DNA of 64,000 nt from Mesaphorura yosii (taxonomy: Eukaryota; Arthropoda; Collembola; Poduromorpha; Tullbergiidae): the NCBI GenBank assembly GCA_009869945.1, contig WIXG01000028.1, forward strand, positions 1 through 64,000. Reading direction: 5' to 3'. Made by a program: the position numbers and the translations under genes. The stretch's first letter is position 1; each line of letters begins with the position of its first letter. Below the pieces are notes generated by a model, which had not been told where the DNA came from, did not search any database, and saw only the letters and a list, made by a program, of their open reading frames with translations. Below are positions 35,617-48,208 of the stretch, one piece after another.

Positions 35617-36705
35617 CTCTCCCCGCCAATTTGAAAGCTTTAATCTATATAATCATCTAATATTAAAATTAAAACTCAGATCCAACTTGATCAGAACCAG
35701 GAATATTGTATTTATTTTTATCAGGTATATAATCAGGTATTTTGTTCTTGAGAACAAAGGTTATGTTAGTTTAGTTTAGCTTAGAATGTAGTAAATTCGT
35801 GTTTCGGAATCTTTCCGCCATGTCGCATCTTAACGTCCAGTTGCCTACAAACATTTCTCTAAAAGACTTGATATTTTAAGGAATATTTTGAATGTTATTG
35901 AATGTTAATCTTATCATACTCTCAGGCGTAATTCTAGGTCGGGTGAAAATCCCAGATACAACTCATTTCAAACACTAATTAATGTAAAAATACGCGAGTA
36001 TAACGTTATTCTCAGAATGTTTGTTGCGTTCAATTGTATTGTTATGTATGTGATACTGTGACGCGTCTCTGTCAACTGAAAGTGCTGTATTTTTGTCATA
36101 AACTCGCGAATTTAAAAATCCTATCGCTGCACCTAAGTCGCCGACGTTAATATGCTATGCAAATTCATGAAACTGGAAGGCTTTATGATGAAGATTTCAA
36201 CGAATATCTAAAAACTACTGATTATTTTTCGATTGCAAAGCATACCGTCGCTATTCTAGCTGATATTTGCGTTAATTAATGCGGCATTATACTCTTAATT
36301 GCAGAGGAATAAATTTTTTCGCTATACAAGTTCTAGGATTAGGGAAAAACTGGAGGTAATTCATGAAACATCGGAACAGAACTTCCATCGGAAGAGAAAA
36401 GTTTGGCATTTATGGCTCAATAACTTCAAGACATGACGCACGGCTATTAATGACGAAAATATTCTCACCAATATCAGTAATATTTATTAGCACACTTCTA
36501 CATGCATTGTTCTTTTGTTCTGAAGGCTTAGAAAGTTAAAATGGTTCAAAATTTTCCTTCATTGAGTTAGTTTCACCCAATAAATTATCAATCGCACGAT
36601 CATGAGCAGGCCATCATTTCACGCAGGTACAAGTATGAAAACATCGTAAGCTGCGCGGTTGCCACGCGTCATTAAGCTTCATTAACAGTAGACACCAGGC
36701 AGGGT
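35617..36705. other. Gap between convergent PI3K and SLC30 genes
   Basis: The 1.1-kb AT-rich gap should contain both 3' UTRs. A minus-strand polyadenylation signal (TTTATT on the plus strand at about 36483-36488) fits the zinc transporter. No coding exon was found. Confidence 0.5.
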
Positions 36706-38448
36706 TTATATCATGGGTTGCGCTTCTTGGAGGTTCTCGTCCTCTGGCGTTGAGCTAATTGTCTCCAATCGCGACATGTGCGCCGTCCCCGAAGAATTCG
36801 CGCCTTCGTCGTCGGAATCATGCAATGAATGCAATTGTGCAATTGATCCCGAGTTAATTGGCTGGTAACTACTGCAAGGAGTGAGACTAGCTGCCGTACA
36901 GCATTGTTTCGGCTTACAATCAGCCTCTTCACTACATGGGATGAAGCATTTTCTCTTTCTCATACTGATTGGAGAGTCCTCATTAGGGAATATCTACAGA
37001 AAAACGAGTATTAATATTCGATGACGCCATCGACCAATCCGCAACCGTAATGTGATCAAAGTATAGAATCACCTGAAGGAACTCGGGCTGAAGGGTAATG
37101 TGTGAAATTCCCTTTACATGGAGGTAGTCTACAACGCTATTCTGAACCGCGAGGTATCCCTGTGTGTGCTGAAGGACAATGTGTGCGGTGGCAATGATTC
37201 TGGCTGGAGTCAGCTGCCAAATGTGAAAGTCATGAATATCACAAACTTCTGGGAAATTCTCCTTCAATTCCTTGACTAAATTTCCGACATTAATATGGTC
37301 TGGAATTGTGAGCAGCAAAACTCTTCCCGATTCTTGAGCTGTAAATAATAATAATAATAATAATGCATGTAATTTTGAATTAGTTTTTCATAAATAATTG
37401 TAAGAAAGCCATCACGAAAATTACCTATACTGATGGATGTTATTGCTAGCAAAATGACAGTTATAATTGTTAGGATTGGGTCAATGTATTCTGTTACTCC
37501 TTTGGTTTCAAACAATAAGATGACTGTGGCACAAACGATCACAAGAATATTCCCTGCATCAAACAACCAAAAACTCGTTATACAAGTGAACTTTTTCCAT
37601 ACCTTTACAACATTAACAAGACGGATTTACCGAACACATCACGAAATGTAGACAAGCTATCTTGTCTCCGACCCGTTTTGACATCCTTCTGTACATATTG
37701 TCTTACAGAATCTGCATTAATAATCTCTTCGTCGTCAGTATGCGAATGCTCCAGAAAACTTGTCTGATGGAACGTGTAACCTGGAACAATGAATCACAGC
37801 GTATTGATCACAGTTCTAATGAATTCTATTCCTGAAAAATGACACTGCGACGAGCAAGTTTTACCTCCAATGACGCCATAACAAATTCCATTGACGACTA
37901 GACCGACCATTCCGACCAAAGCAACGTGGGCTGGATGGTGCATTGAGTCATGATGTTCTTGATGAATTATCGTCTAGAATGTAACAGGTGAGACAGGCTG
38001 TCTTATTATAACGCACCCGAAAATGGATTACGCCATTTCTAAGTCTGCTTACCTGGATGCATTCGACAGTGACAGAGAAACCAAGGGCTGCTAGGAAGCA
38101 TATATTCGCGACAACACCACACACATGGACGCGTGTCCATCCAAATGTATTTTTGATGCTGTACCCCCTTTGGCACAACTGGAACGAGAACGGAAATAGA
38201 AATCTCCAGCTTTTGACAATTCGTATCGGAGGATCATAAATTGTGTTGTTTACCTTAACTGTCGCTATGCACGTTGATAGCGAGAGGATGTTGTACAGCA
38301 TGTGGTACGCATCGATTTGTAGAATCAGCGAGTGCGTTAAATGAGCAGTGATAAGTTGAAGTATAAAATACACGACAGTTATGGCCAACACGAAATAAAA
38401 TCGTGCGAGTGAAAACTCACGCAAAATGCTACGCGAAGTTGGCATCAT
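36706..38448 (-). CDS. Zinc transporter family protein, SLC30/ZnT1-like (CDF)
   Basis: Seven exons in transcript order: 38448-38254, 38178-38053, 37973-37865, 37780-37631, 37553-37425, 37338-37073, 36993-36706, all in phase, 420 aa. I chose the ATG at 38448 (MMPTSRS); the frame is open further upstream, with an earlier non-ATG codon. The six-helix cation diffusion facilitator fold is visible: TM1 FVLAITVVYFILQLI, TM2 ILQIDAYHMLYNILSLS, the NTFGWTRVHV loop, TM3, TM4, a His-rich loop (HQEHHDSMHH), TM5 FGNILVIVCATVILLF and TM6 IDPILTIITVILL. The cytosolic domain has TIPDHINV and ICDIHDFHIWQL-type sequence (CDIHDFHIWQL). The tail is Cys-rich, then acidic. CDF proteins export Zn2+ from the cytosol by proton exchange. 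Here the transport site looks changed: TM2 reads HMLYN instead of HxxxD, and TM5 reads DVFGN where HxxxD is expected. An AAT repeat sits in the intron 37339-37424. Confidence 0.9.
37347..37365 (+). repeat. AAT microsatellite in an SLC30 intron
   Basis: About six AAT units lie next to the acceptor of the sixth coding exon of the zinc transporter. On the transcribed strand they form an ATT-rich run inside the polypyrimidine tract. Length variation could affect splicing, which is inference. Confidence 0.8.
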
Positions 38449-41400
38449 TTTGGAATCGGATCGTGATAAAACTGTATCGTTAAACAAATTGATGGGGTAG
38501 TCTTAAAGATACTCTGAGGAAGACTTAATTGTTGTAGCCTGGTCGCTGGTTTGGTTTGAAGAGTGAGTTCAGTTCCCAGGAGGAGATCTGTGCTCTAGTT
38601 GCATTGAACCAGGTCGTATGCTGATAAAGTGGTTGAATTGTTCATGGCTTGTATCTGTAAATAACCCATTATCAAAGTGTTCATCATTAATGCAGACGGC
38701 AGACGCAATAAAGCAGGGTGAAGGCTGAAGAACACAAGTGAGTGCTGGGTAAGATAATGATAATGATATAGTGTACCAACTTACGTATTCTGAATCCACA
38801 ATCCTCCAATGTAGAGTCTTATAAATATGTATTTAATTGTCCAGCAGAAGACAAACACCAGCCGCAGCACCCGTGCGTGTGGATAAATAATCTATCACTG
38901 CAACATTTGCGGGGTGCGTTGAGACGGTGAGGAATCAATGCGTATATTTTCGTCGAGAGGTCCAAATCTTGTTTGATTAGAGTCTTTTTCTATCGTCCAA
39001 GTTAACAGAAAGTCCAAGTTGTCTCTTTCGCTGTTGTATGCATAATTTCAGCAGAGCAGTCCGAGTTTTTTCATCTCACCCACACGCGTCACTGTTTTAC
39101 CGGCATCTCTCACGTTTTCTCGGTGTTTTAATAATCTGCGAAGGAATGAAAGATTCACAAATTGTGTTGTGAAGTGAAAGTCGGAAAACCTTCTCTCGAG
39201 ATTCCATGTTATTTGTCAAACACAGGCTACAATAACTAGAAACAAACTTTTTTGATTATTATTCTGAATATTGCACTAGAGGTCTTCGCTCATTCGTGTG
39301 CCTTGTGCAAACATTGAGCGTAGTTTGGATGCTCGGAACAAACTAACAAACACGATCGGGCCTAGCCGGGCGCTGCTCCCAACTTCTTTGCCTCTCTGAA
39401 TCAATAAAGAGCTCCAGGAGGAGGAATTTCAGAGAAACAAATTCCAGATAAGCGGATTAACCAAAACAACAATTGTTTTTGTGTACGCTAAATACCACAA
39501 ATTAAGCCTTCCACTTCTGGTGGACGAATGGAGCAAGTAGGGCGGAAAGATTCTTTTCTTGTTGACTCACACATTGTCTGGAGGCTTTTAAGCACTGTGT
39601 GTGACCGTGAGTCAAAGCCTGTGGCAGATGACAATATGAGACCTCTTAATTACGGTTGCGTGGAAACCGGATTAAGCCTTACTGGATGAGTATGGTGCAA
39701 AGTTTACGAGAAATATGAGACGATAAAGATTTCAGACAAAAGAAGCGATCTTGCCCACTCCACGCCCCACGCGCCTGTTCATCACACAGTTTGCCTTGGA
39801 TTTGAGAACCTGTAACTTTCGGCACGAGATGCGCCTTCCAGTTGCAACTGTCGTCTCTCAAATTACGTCAATTTATTTGAGGGGCTACTTGGAAACTGTT
39901 CAGAATGAGTATTGCCAATCTCATCAAGGAAATTCTAGATAAAATTGGTGCACGGGAGCGCGTAGGGTAGACTTATAATATCCTCCACCCCAATTGGTAA
40001 CAATGTGTAATAACATGCTCTGCCGTCGTTATGCTTCGACAATAAACCCACGCCATTATGCGAAGCCTTTGAAGTTTGGATATGAGGATATGGAACCAGA
40101 CAATACGATAAAATACCTGCAGCTGTTGAACAAAATGCGGCTAGACTGTGAATACATGGCATGAATGATGCTAATTCCATGCAAGGTACAAAAATGTCAC
40201 TCACAATAACTGACATGAATTACATTAGCAAATCAATATGTCAGTATCAATCCAAAATGACAACACGTCGGGTGCTCTTCGTGGAAATGGACACGTACTC
40301 AAGCACATGGACGAGAACTGCGAACAGTGAAGCACAGCAAATAAAGGCAGTAAAGGCTAGCAGGTTCCAGATTTATGTTCTCACTTGTGTTGCGTCCCGG
40401 TGAGAGTGCGAGAGCCAAAAAGCAGTGGAGAAAGCATCAGATTATGACAACAGAAGATTATGGACACAGACACGGCACATGGACGCAAGCAGGACCTCAT
40501 TTCCTCATTTACCTCATTTCAGAAGCGACAGACGACAGACGCTTGATTCCGATGCGGCAGGACAAGATAGATATGATTTGCACCAGTAGTGTCTCCCACT
40601 CCAAGATCAAAGCTACATAAACGAGATCGACGAAGTAATTTCCATGATTCTATTTTGACCCATGTAGTACAAAAACAAAGCTTCGACTTACATGGGATTC
40701 CGTCCAAATATGAAATTGTTGTATAATTTGCACTTGATAAGGCCATAAAATATTTCTCCCGAATGTCATAAATGCTCTTGATTCAGATTCCGACGGATCC
40801 CAAATTTGTTCTCATGTTTCATAAAGAATCACAACCAAAAATTGTGCAACCTGTTGTTTGATGTTGTAGGCACTTGGCTTCTCCCTACTCATCTCTATAA
40901 ATAGTTTCTGGAAATCAAATCTATTTTTACATTATCACAAAGAGGTTTTTCCGCGCAACTATCGCGTGTCCGGTTCAGATAAAGCTAAACACTAAAGACT
41001 ATTTTGCAAAATTCCTTAGACTAGTTAGTTGCCAAAATTATAGAAAGAGTCAGACGAGTCCGGTCCGCTCATTAGACGCGTGCTAAGTAATTAGCGAATG
41101 ACAAATTTCGCACCTTCAATGAATGAGTCTGAAACGCAATTGCAATTGCAGGTGTCTGAATTCTAAATCAAAAACATCTGTAACTTGTAAATAAACTTGA
41201 GAGGTTGACGACAGGATAAGAGTAAACCGTGTGTGGGCTTCAGCATGAGACTCGAGTATATGAAGCCAAAATACAACTGTGCACAGCTTCGGGCACACTC
41301 GGAAAGAGAACGTGCCAGAGAGACGTACGAAATGCACACAAGGTAATTTTCCTGCTTGAGGTGGACAATATTTAACTTTCTCACTTTTAGACTTTGAAGC

Positions 41401-41755
41401 AGACGAATTATTTCTAGTTTTCTAGAATTGCGGACTTTTAACGGAAATGCATGAATTATACTTAAAGCATGTACTTATTGTAGATCTTAGGTCAACATTA
41501 CGTTTTAGTGGAGTTTCGGGTTTTGACGTCGAATGAGATTACGACTGACTGAATCGAATTAAGGTAACGGAAGTAAAAATTCATAATTTTGGCACTTAAT
41601 ATTTGACTTGGATGATCCATTGGAAGTGGAGCAAACACCGCTACTAATCAGTTTCTTTTTTCGTAGGGCAATTGCCTGGGTTACATCCTGCACGAGGCCA
41701 TCTACAAGAAATCGACTGTTCAAATTGCCTTTTCATTTGTGGAACTCCTGTCAAG
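38449..41755. promoter_or_regulatory. Intergenic region between divergent SLC30 and SPT2 genes
   Basis: The 3.3 kb between two divergent genes hold no exon I can support. Open frames of 60-95 codons occur on both strands (for example 39935-40216 minus, 40375-40620 plus) but show no known domain. The ends should contain both promoters and any 5' UTR exons. An upstream splice acceptor for SPT2 is possible near 41667 (TTTTTTCGTAG). Confidence 0.4.
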
Positions 41756-43796
41756 ATGAGCTCAAAGCTTGGATTCTACGATTTGATGAATATAGCTGAA
41801 CAAAATGCGGAACAAACTGCAAGAGTGGTATGTCCTAACAAAACACTGCTTATTAAATTTCTAGTTAGCACAAAATTCATATTATGAAATAGGCCAAGAG
41901 TCAGAAGTTCGCATCGTTCGAATGTCCAAAACCAAAGAAGCTTGACCCAAAGCAAAAGGTTCTGTCCAACAATATCCAGAAGTTTTTGGAAAAGAAGAAG
42001 GAGGAAGAACGCCGAAAGCTAGAGGAAGAAAAGTGGAAGAAAGAAAAGTTGTTAAAGCTAAGATCACAAGATAAGAAAGCTACGAAGAGAGTTGGGCAGA
42101 TGCTGAGAATGACAAAATCCGCAAATAAATCAGTTTTAGAAGAAGCAAAGGATTCATTGCAAGATGCTCTTGTTGAACAAGGTGGGTTGATATTGATGAT
42201 GAAGATTTTGCATAGCATATATTTTACTTTTTGCTTTTATCGATATTTTTATATAGACGGCTATCAACCTGACGAAGATGATTATGGATACGTTTCCCAG
42301 CACGCTGCCGAATATCACAAAAAGATGTTGGAGAAATATCGAGCTTTGCCTAAGAACAAGCCAGTTTCAACTAAGACTCCCGAAGGCGTTCCGATACCAA
42401 AGTCACAATCCTTGAAAACGTCGAATCCTTCTTCAGCTGAAGCACCTCGGTCTTCTGGAGTTGTTGAAAATTGCAAGTCCAAACCAAAACCGAAACGCGC
42501 TGAACCAGTCAACTTCGACACACTTATTAAACTTGCTGAAGTTAACTCCAAAGATCCGCCTAAGGCACCTGTGCCAAAACCAAGGGTTCGGGAAGAAGAA
42601 AATTTTGAGTTTGGAAGACCCATGACCGCAAAAGAGAAGGCTGAATATTTGTATGAAAAGGAAGTTCGTAGAAAGATCGAGCAAGGTGTTTTCAATCCCG
42701 CTTCGACTCCGAAGCCCGTGGCTCCTATTAAAAATACAAGCAAATCAAAGACAGCAGCTGCAACACCCGGCCTAAGTTCTTCCTCGAGACATTCAGTGAT
42801 AAGTGCGAAAGGTCCAAGTTCAAACACCTCAAAGGGCGAATCTTTTAAGGGAAGCAATAAACAAGCCGTGGCCGTGACCCAGATACCACAAAAAGGTTCT
42901 AGCTCAGTCACAGCGAAAATGAATGGAATTGCCTCGAAAAAGCCTGTAGCAGGCCCTTCTTCATCATTGACTAATTTTCACGCACCGCCTTCTGTAAATG
43001 CAAGTGCCAAAATCACGAAGCAGCCTGAACGCGAAGTAAGAAATCCGGTTCCTGAAGTTCCTGTTCGAGCTCAACCCGCAAAGATTTCAAATTACCCTAA
43101 ACACGACCGCCTACAACAGCCGAAGGAGCATAGTCAAAGACCAAAATTACCCACGAGCGATTTCAGTCCACGGAGGCGCCATTCGCCCCCACCGGTCAAG
43201 CCGAAAGATGTGTGCGTTCAGGACCTGGAAAAAGAAGTACGAAAGCAGCCCAAACCCGAGCCAGAACATGATCGCTTAGACTCGCCCTTGTCAAAGGCCT
43301 CAAAGCCGAAGTGTAAGTTATGACAAGGCAACCGCCTCATTCTGCTCAAGCGTTCTATACCAATTGTCTTAATTTGTTTATTCAGATCGCCCACGCCCAA
43401 TTGTAAGAGCGAGGATCAGTTCTGATGAGTCAGATTCCGAGATGGACGATTTTATTGACGACTCTGAGGTTGATCCGTCATCGATATCGGAGCTTATTCG
43501 TTCTATTACTGGATATGATAAGCGCAAGTACAAGGACACAAGCGATGATGAGTGCATGGAGTCAAATGTGTGGCAGCAAATGCGGGAAGAACAGAAGAGT
43601 CTCAGAATAGGTAAAGCATTCTTCCACACGGTGACAAACCTCGAATAGATTGCTTCTCGTATCCACGATTCTTATGTAAAAGATTTTAAAATTTAATTCG
43701 AAAATATTTGTCGCAGGTATCCAAGAGGATTTGGAGGACATTCGGCGAGAAGAAGAAGAAAAGAAAAGAAAGATGTCAAAGAAGCGGAAAAAATGA
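41756..43796 (+). CDS. SPTY2D1: SPT2-type histone chaperone (SPTY2D1)
   Basis: Five exons join in phase: 41756-41827, 41893-42181, 42257-43312, 43386-43610, 43717-43796 (573 aa; vertebrate SPTY2D1 about 685). The N-terminal region contains a long charged coiled coil (KFLEKKKEEERRKLEEEKW) and DGYQPDEDDYGYVSQ, a conserved SPT2 stretch. The middle is a basic, Pro/Ser-rich linker. The C-terminal SPT2 domain is clear: EMDDFIDDSEVD, ELIRSITGYDKRKYKD, MESNVWQQMREEQKSLRIG, EDLEDIRREEEEKKRK, ending in a lysine/arginine-rich tail. SPT2 binds the H3-H4 tetramer and preserves nucleosomes during transcription elongation in the nucleus. AATAAA occurs at about 43940, close behind the stop. Confidence 0.95.
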
Positions 43797-44926
43797 ATGG
43801 TTTCGGGTTTGAAAGAACAATTGCAGTGATCACGTTCAGGGATAATTAATTCTTTCTACATCAATCTGGCACGTTCACTTATCAATTCGCTGTTTTAAGT
43901 CGCTCAATACGATATGGGCATATATTTTTAACAATAGCAAATAAAATAAAATGAAATATAATTTATTCAGCAAACTGTTTGACGATTAATTTTATAGAAA
44001 TAATTCTCTCGAATTTGCACGTCCGAATAAGAAATGATGACAAATTGTGACAAGCACGTAGTTGTGTGAATGATCAATCCCAATTCAAGAGCAGGCACAA
44101 AATCGACGGCAATTTTAATTTCTGCAGTGCAATTATTTTGAAAACCGCTTGGTTGATATTCCTCGACAAACTGAAAGAAGTCGTAAGCAATTTGAAGTGA
44201 AAAGAGTACGATTTATTTGGAATCAGAAAAGTTACGTCAGACATACACGCATATACGACAAAAAGAACGTGTGCGGTCGTTCGGGATTTGTTCCATTTCG
44301 AATTCTTCCGCAATCGATTCGATGACATAATTACTAAATACTTACAAATCTTGAATTTACTAACCAAAATCGAAGAGGATAAATTACAGTCAGACATTTA
44401 CACAAAATTACACGTATTCAAGAGCGCTAAGAGGAACTTGTAGAATTTTGAAATAAGAGCTCCGACTTACCACGTTCATTACATTACATTTCAACAGGAA
44501 CTGTCATGTGTATGCGTTGCACTGCGTGAGTGTCAAATTAGCTGAAATGGTTGCACGCGAGCAATAATTGGTTCAGAATTGCTGCACAGCAACCCAAAGT
44601 ATCAATTGTCCTATCAGTCATGTTCAGTGCGCCACGAACAAGCAGACGAACAAAAGGTGGGTAATCACTCGACACGACAAATCACTGACTGCTGACTTGT
44701 TCCCAAACAATTACACACAAAATGCCCAATTACAAGTCATACGGATCAGGAAACATAATACTTGGGGTTACTAATTGTATTGTTAAGCGCAGCTTGACAT
44801 TTTGACTGAGGAATAGAGTAATCAAGGTTGACGAATCAAGCAGATGAGACGCTAATTGAATGTTGCAAGCTAGAGCTGCCTTCGTCTGGTGCTGCCACAG
44901 TCTCTGATGGCTTCGCAATCACGGCT
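43797..44926. other. Gap between convergent SPT2 and HAND genes
   Basis: It holds the SPT2 polyadenylation signal (about 43940) and presumably the HAND 3' UTR. The minus frame 44074-44397 (about 107 codons) has no recognisable domain. Nothing else was seen. Confidence 0.45.
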
Positions 44927-47900
44927 TCACTGCTGCAATTCCAAAGCCCAGACATGCTGTGGCCAACCCGTTCGTCCCTTTGTTTTACGATGATGATGGC
45001 TGTGACTGTCCTGCATGGAAGAATTACTGCGACTGTGGTGGTGGCTGCTGTTGTTCAGTTCGGCCATCTTGATAACCAAAAATAAAAAATACGGTCATAC
45101 TTCATTCTGGAATTGAGTGCGAATTACAAGCGAACATCGTGGGAGAAAAGCTTGAACTGCTCTTCCGTGAGAGAAGCTTATTTCTAAGCTGAGATCATTT
45201 TCTCGAGCTTTGCCTGTTCTCGGTCTTAAGCGTTTTGGATTGTTCTGTACGGTCTCAACCTCTCAACTCTCTTCATGATCCGGCTCTTGCTTACCAATAG
45301 TTTCCCATTCACTTTAAATACTAATACCCTTTCTCAATATGCATTCGGAATTTAGAATTGTCATAATTTATGCTCTTAATGCATTAAAGAAGAAGGAATC
45401 AGCACGAAAAGCGCAAGATCAGTATAAAGGGACTCAATTCATATGCCAATGTTTATGAATGTGTCTCACCATGAAAATAAATGTGCGTCAGACAGATCGA
45501 AGTAAAGTGCCGCTTGTATTTTTTCATGCTTCGCCGTCTGTGTATGATTCATGCTACGCTACGCGCTGTGACGCGTTCAAGTTTCTCATTGAATTGTTTG
45601 CTTTTATCGTTCGTAATTTTTAAGCAGAGCGTGTTGTGGTACTTTCCTGATAGTATTCAGGTAAAAGTAGCTTGTAAGGATTTAAGGTTGACAATTTAAG
45701 AAACTCCCGTCTCCCGTGAAAAGTTAGTACTTCGACGCTAGCGAAATGAAAGCCATGAATATGAAAGGGGATGATAAGTTGAATGGGGTATTGTGAGAAA
45801 ATCGGTTCCATGCGATGTACTCGCATGCATAGATTGCTTGGCTCCAGGATCGAGATCATGCAGCCACTCGAGACATCAAGAAGCAGCAGAATGCCGAGAA
45901 TTCAGACCAATTCTATGGCACGGCCAGAACTAACGCCCAAGTGCTGTCCCATAGCGTAGTAGGGATAGAAGCTGAGACTGAGAAGGAGATCTGTTTTCTA
46001 TCTTTAAACACAATTTCGACGGTGGTCCTTGTTTTGATATTTATATATTGTATATTTATAACATACAATATAAACTGCAAAATAAGGCGAAAGAATGGTT
46101 ATTCCAAGACTCATGAGATCAGCCTCCCAGACGGACTCGATGCTATGAAAATTCAAGAAGTGCTTTTGCCAAATGCATGCCCGAGTGCGGCACCAATTAC
46201 TGTGGACCGGAATGAAAAACGATGGCAGCTATCTCGAGATGTGTTATTCTAACCGTGAGAGAGAAACAATAACAATAAATCTTGACCAATTCTTCGCAGC
46301 GGCGCGCGGCAGTGCGGAATTGAATTTAGATAATTAGATTTCGCACTCCGACCGCAGACCAGCCAGACCTTTTATTGATACACTCCTAATTTGTGTGATA
46401 GCTTTTGCATGTTTTCTCCAGAAACAATGACTACACACGCGTCTATTATATTCGAGACCACCCGACCAATTACGATGCTCAGCTCTATTTATCCCATGCA
46501 CGTTAAATGTTCGCAATCGAATTAAACCCGTAATTATGAACTGAATGATAAGGATCATAAAATCTTTGCACGTGGCAGCGCAGGCCAACTCACCAACAGC
46601 TCCTTTTTCCTTTTTTCATCACCACGAGCGAGTTTCCGTGAAATTTCTGCTGTGAACGCAGCTGGAGTTCGTGAAGGGTCGTCTCCTGATAAAACGTCCG
46701 ACAAGTACGCGATGTAGGACGTCGCCAATCTTAATGTCTTAATTTTACCTAAAATAAAATAGGGACGGATTAAAATCTGGTGTTGAGGATGGATTTCAAT
46801 GAAAAGTACTGGTGGATTCCCGTCCATATTTACATTTAACCGCCACCCGCAGCCTTGAATATTTATCAGATTACTATTGTGCTGTGCAAGACTCAGGATA
46901 CATCATTTAAAGGAAGAGTTATTGATGAAAAGACATCTCTACTATTTAATAATCGCTTAATCAAAAGCTTCGCTGGAATGGGCTATCGAGTAGCCACATC
47001 CACTCGTAATAGACATTTGATCGAAGTGAGAGAGAAGAGGCGCAATCTGAGACTCGAGACGTTAAAGTGTCATAAATCATAAAATGCGAGACGTCGTACA
47101 AATTGTTCGCACCATCACATGTTGTGTTTACATAACATGAATTATGTGTGACAGTGACAGTCTGAGAGTGAGTTTGTAATGGAAACAAATCCGTGCTACC
47201 GAAGACACTCTCTTCTAATCATTCAGTAATGAGACGACAAAAAGTAAACTAATAGAAATGATTACGTCGCGGTTCAGACGTCGACTCGCTAATAAAGAAA
47301 AAATCGAAATTGCAAGCAGTAGCCAATACGAAAGCAATCAAATGGCCTTCGAAATATTTACAATTCCATATCAGAACAAGTGCAAAGTGTGAGATGATGC
47401 CATTAATGAACTACCACGAAGTCAACTTACTTAATTTAGTGTCCGCCGGAACATTCGGAATACAATCGCGGAGGTCGGCGAAGGCGTTATTAATGGACAT
47501 GGTCCGCCGTCTTTCCTTCTTGTTGGCCGTGTTTCTTCTTCTCGGGGTTGCTCTCGGAGTCATGACGAGGCCACCGTTGGCGTCTCTTGAAATTCCGCCA
47601 ACAACCACATTCCCATCGTCCTCATCATTTGGCGAAATTAAAAGTGGATCCTCCGGACTCGGGTGGCCAACGCTTGTGCCTCCATCGCCAACCATGCCGT
47701 GATGACCCAAGTGGGACACGGAGCTATTGTTGTGGCAGTTCCACATTTCGTAGGCTGAGCCCGTGGGCGACCTGGCGGCGGTGATGTAATACTCGCCCGG
47801 GCCGCTCCCGCTGGAGCAGCATTCTTCAGCCTCACTCCCGAGCGTCTCCATCATTTGTCCGTAGTGCTGATGCGGCTGGTGGTGATGGTGGCCAACAATC

Positions 47901-48208
47901 GGGCCCATGTGATGCGGATCGTTCACGCTTCCACCTCGAGGACCGATATTTAGCGGCAATCCACCTACACTAGCACCAGATTGTGTGTGATGTGCGTGGA
48001 AGTCGTAGTAGAAGGAATGAGAATTGGTGGCTGGCGACATTTGATCGTTCAGTCGATGGTAATTGCTGCTAGTGTCAATATTATAGTTTTCGTCTGTGCC
48101 CAAACTTGTGCTGTTGGGACCACACCACTCAGAGTAATTATTTGGCACTGCGTTGACTGCTTGCACGGAGTCTCTGCCTCCAACACCGATAGACACGGAA
48201 CTATGCAT
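44927..48208 (-). CDS. HAND: HAND bHLH transcription factor
   Basis: Three exons in transcript order: 48208-47431, 46748-46594, 45067-44927, in phase, 357 aa. The ATG at 48208 ([11 protein letters not shown]) is the first in frame. The N-terminal part is low-complexity, rich in His, Ser and Gly. The bHLH is unmistakably HAND: basic region [20 protein letters not shown], helix 1 [18 protein letters not shown], then across the intron [20 protein letters not shown]. The third exon encodes a His-rich stretch and ends [17 protein letters not shown], matching the conserved HAND C-terminus, and starts in phase after an ATCAAG acceptor. The last intron is 1.5 kb. HAND proteins pair with E-proteins on E-boxes and direct heart, visceral and circulatory mesoderm development. 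The protein is longer than vertebrate HAND (about 215 aa) through the N-terminal extension. The middle intron (682 bp) shows nothing else. Confidence 0.96.
45833..46252 (+). other. Open frame with one membrane helix inside HAND intron 2, opposite strand
   Basis: A continuous frame of about 139 codons on the strand opposite HAND begins after a stop at 45830 and ends at 46252. It reads like protein: a polar N-terminal part ([20 protein letters not shown]), one hydrophobic helix ([20 protein letters not shown]) followed by basic residues ([10 protein letters not shown]), and a polar C-terminal part ending [10 protein letters not shown]. There is no ATG before the helix, so it would need an upstream exon or a non-ATG start. 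No family was recognised, and it could be chance or an old gene fragment. Confidence 0.3.

Noticed and set aside
42315-42911. 198-codon minus frame inside SPT2
   Set aside because: It is the antisense of the SPT2 linker exon, with no independent support.
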